DNA of 23,842 nucleotides from DAIOEK01 sp964600595 (GTDB lineage: Bacteria > Chloroflexota > Anaerolineae > Anaerolineales > Anaerolineaceae), in NCBI GenBank assembly GCA_964600595.1, contig CAZRKL010000024.1, forward strand, positions 1 to 23,842, in the 5' to 3' direction. This document shows positions 22,431 through 23,842 of the stretch, piece by piece (positions within the stretch are counted from its first letter, which is position 1; each line of letters opens with the position of its first letter). Both the position numbers and the translations under genes were made by a program. The notes under the pieces were generated by a model. The model had not been told where the DNA came from and did no database searches. It saw only the letters and a list, made by a program, of their open reading frames with translations.

Positions 22431-23138
22431 ATGGATGATATCGTCGTAAGTTTGATCATTGTTGTTATCACTGCAGCGGGAATAATCGCTTTGTTTGTCT
22501 ATTTAGGTCAAAAAAAGAAGCATAAGCAGCAAGCGTTGGAACAAGCAGCAAAAGAAAATGGCTGGTTGCTTGAACGAGTAGAAAAACCACTTCTCTCAGG
22601 CTACAGGGTATCAGGCAGAATGATGGAGGGTAACTGGACCTTGGAGGCACTCGCGAAAGCTTCTTCCAATGAATCAGGTCCGGGTTCATCGGAGGTGAGC
22701 AAAACAACGGAGTGGGTGACCACTGATCTCACGAACGAAAAGGGAGCTTTTGTTTTTGGCCCGGCAATGGGTCCCGTTTCGCGGATGAGCAATTCAGCCT
22801 TAGGTTCGACAATCATCCAAATGGCTCTCAGGATCATGATAGGTAAAGATGCTGAATGGGTTAATAAACTATCTCAAGTGGATATTCCTCATTCCATCCT
22901 GGGGAAAAAGTTTTTGGCTTTTACTGACAACGAAAAAGACATAACGCAGCTCATAACTCCTGCTGTGGAGAAAGCAGTAATCAACCTGCCGGGGAAAATG
23001 GAACCGATCATTATTTGGAATCAGAGCGGATTAGCGATAAAAGTAATAAACCAGAATTATGAAAACCCCGAAGTATGGAAAGCACTTATCGAATTTGGAA
23101 AGACATTACTGCGAGAGTGGAGCAGAATAGATCAGTAG
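22431..23138 (+). CDS. Membrane-anchored protein of unknown function
   Basis: A 235-residue protein not matched to a known family. One N-terminal membrane helix (about 5-27, VSLIIVVITAAGIIALFVYLG) is followed by a basic stretch QKKKHKQQ, so the rest is probably cytoplasmic. The body contains a beta-rich segment with GYRVSGRMMEGNWTLEALAK, a conserved-looking FVFGPAMGPVSRM region, and ends in an Asp/Glu-rich helical region with VWKALIEFGKTLLREW. No catalytic motif is visible. The ATG at 22431 is chosen over the in-frame GTG at 22413 because AGGAGG (22421-22426) lies between them. It stands 39 bases before a lipoprotein gene in the same direction, which suggests a two-gene unit. Confidence 0.65.
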   Translation: MDDIVVSLIIVVITAAGIIALFVYLGQKKKHKQQALEQAAKENGWLLERVEKPLLSGYRVSGRMMEGNWTLEALAKASSNESGPGSSEVSKTTEWVTTDLTNEKGAFVFGPAMGPVSRMSNSALGSTIIQMALRIMIGKDAEWVNKLSQVDIPHSILGKKFLAFTDNEKDITQLITPAVEKAVINLPGKMEPIIIWNQSGLAIKVINQNYENPEVWKALIEFGKTLLREWSRIDQ

Positions 23139-23177
23139 TTTATTAATCGCACATCCAATGAAAGGGAAACGACTATC

Positions 23178-23842
23178 ATGAAAACCAAAAACCGAATTAC
23201 TGTTTTATATGCCGTACTCATCCTGGCATTATGCACCGGATGTTTGTTTCTTCCTTCATTTTCCAAGAAGAAGACGCCTTCAGAGAATCAAAGTAACCAG
23301 TCAGAAGTAAGTGAAGATGAAAATTCTGATAAACCAGAGTTGATTGAATATCATGAAGGAGGATTTAGTTTCAAAACTATTCCCGGTTGGGATGTAGTTT
23401 GCGCAATGGGAATTATACAAATCAAAGCACCAGATGCACATCCAGAATATGGTCCTGCCTTCTTGATTATGGCTGGTGAGAATGATACTGAGATGACAAC
23501 TGAAGAAGCTTTTGAAAAATTTGAAAGCACTTCAACAGGAGCCACGATTAGCAAACCTAAGAAGATCAAGGTGGGTGGCTTCCAGGCTTTGCAGGCAGAA
23601 ATGACAAGTTCGCAGGGAGATGAAGAAATCAAAGCCTATGTCATAACCTCCATGCTAACAGATTCTCGGCAATTTACGATGATGGCATCCAGTCCGATTG
23701 ATCGCTGGGATGAAGAAGTAGAACCGTATTTCGATGATGTGGTTAAGAGCATCAAGTTCATCGATATCGATGAAAGTGCTGGATGCCCCCCTGGCACTTC
23801 TGGAATGGATGAAGACCCTGAAGTTAGTCTGCCTGAGATACC
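23178..23842 (+). CDS. Putative lipoprotein, PsbP/DcrB-like fold (truncated by window edge)
   Basis: 221 codons from the ATG at 23178 remain open to the end of the window, so the C-terminus is missing. The N-terminus is a lipoprotein signal: hydrophobic ITVLYAVLILALCTGC with Cys22 as probable lipidated residue (the -3 position, Cys19, is unusual). A short charged linker (about 29-55) leads to a domain with FSFKTIPGWDVV, a KVGGFQALQAEM strand and a closing YFDDVVKSIKFI, an arrangement seen in PsbP/DcrB-like lipoproteins. That resemblance is by pattern only. AAAGGG (23161-23166) is 11 bases before the ATG, slightly far. Role unknown; envelope-located. Confidence 0.65.
   Translation, partial: MKTKNRITVLYAVLILALCTGCLFLPSFSKKKTPSENQSNQSEVSEDENSDKPELIEYHEGGFSFKTIPGWDVVCAMGIIQIKAPDAHPEYGPAFLIMAGENDTEMTTEEAFEKFESTSTGATISKPKKIKVGGFQALQAEMTSSQGDEEIKAYVITSMLTDSRQFTMMASSPIDRWDEEVEPYFDDVVKSIKFIDIDESAGCPPGTSGMDEDPEVSLPEI

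Overview
The window looks like a piece of chromosome from a member of the Chloroflexota, most likely Anaerolineae-like. This is inferred from gene content, not from any marker gene. The pointers are a mevalonate-pathway decarboxylase of the single-phosphate type, a huge Agl23/TIGR03663-type membrane glycosyltransferase with an NHL propeller, carbohydrate ABC importers without their own ATPase, and lipoprotein-type solute-binding proteins. No tRNA, rRNA, CRISPR array, insertion sequence or phage gene was seen. All gaps between genes are shorter than 300 bases.

Layout. (1) 1-1866, minus strand: a signal-peptide/Ig-like/C-terminal-anchor protein, pth and the 5' part of mfd form a tight run of genes that leaves the window at base 1. 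This part is visibly richer in G+C than what follows. (2) 1936-6010, plus strand: a PadR regulator with a near-consensus promoter and a palindrome over it, then the 1130-residue glycosyltransferase-NHL fusion. (3) 6011-7029: a perfect 16-bp hairpin serves as terminator for two converging genes, and the stop codon of the minus-strand methyltransferase sits in its loop. (4) 7086-9125: uvrB. (5) 9133-12538, minus strand: mvaD-type decarboxylase, then RseP-like site-2 protease, HEAT-repeat protein and acylphosphatase. (6) 12688-18634, plus strand: a GntR/UTRA regulator, sugar-binding lipoprotein, two permeases, a ROK sugar kinase and a double-SIS sugar-phosphate isomerase/deaminase, with tight spacing. 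This is probably an amino-sugar (or glycated-amine) uptake and catabolism operon. (7) 18759-22187, minus strand: a second, MalEFG-like importer (binding protein, MalF, MalG), converging on the first cluster at a shared bidirectional terminator. (8) 22375-23842, plus strand: an anchored protein of unknown function and the start of a lipoprotein.

How the parts relate. In both ABC clusters the binding-protein gene is followed by a strong stem-loop before the first permease, which would favour high expression of the binding protein over the membrane parts. Neither cluster has an ATPase, so both presumably borrow a shared MsmX/UgpC-type ATPase encoded elsewhere. In cluster 6 the imported sugar would be phosphorylated by the ROK kinase and converted by the SIS protein to a glycolytic sugar phosphate, under control of the GntR protein.

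The most interesting points are: loss of two diphosphate-contacting basic residues in the mevalonate decarboxylase, which suggests it acts on mevalonate-5-phosphate; the glycosyltransferase-NHL fusion; the frl/nag-like hybrid sugar operon; a MalG-type permease with two extra N-terminal membrane segments; and several operator-like palindromes placed on recognisable promoters.
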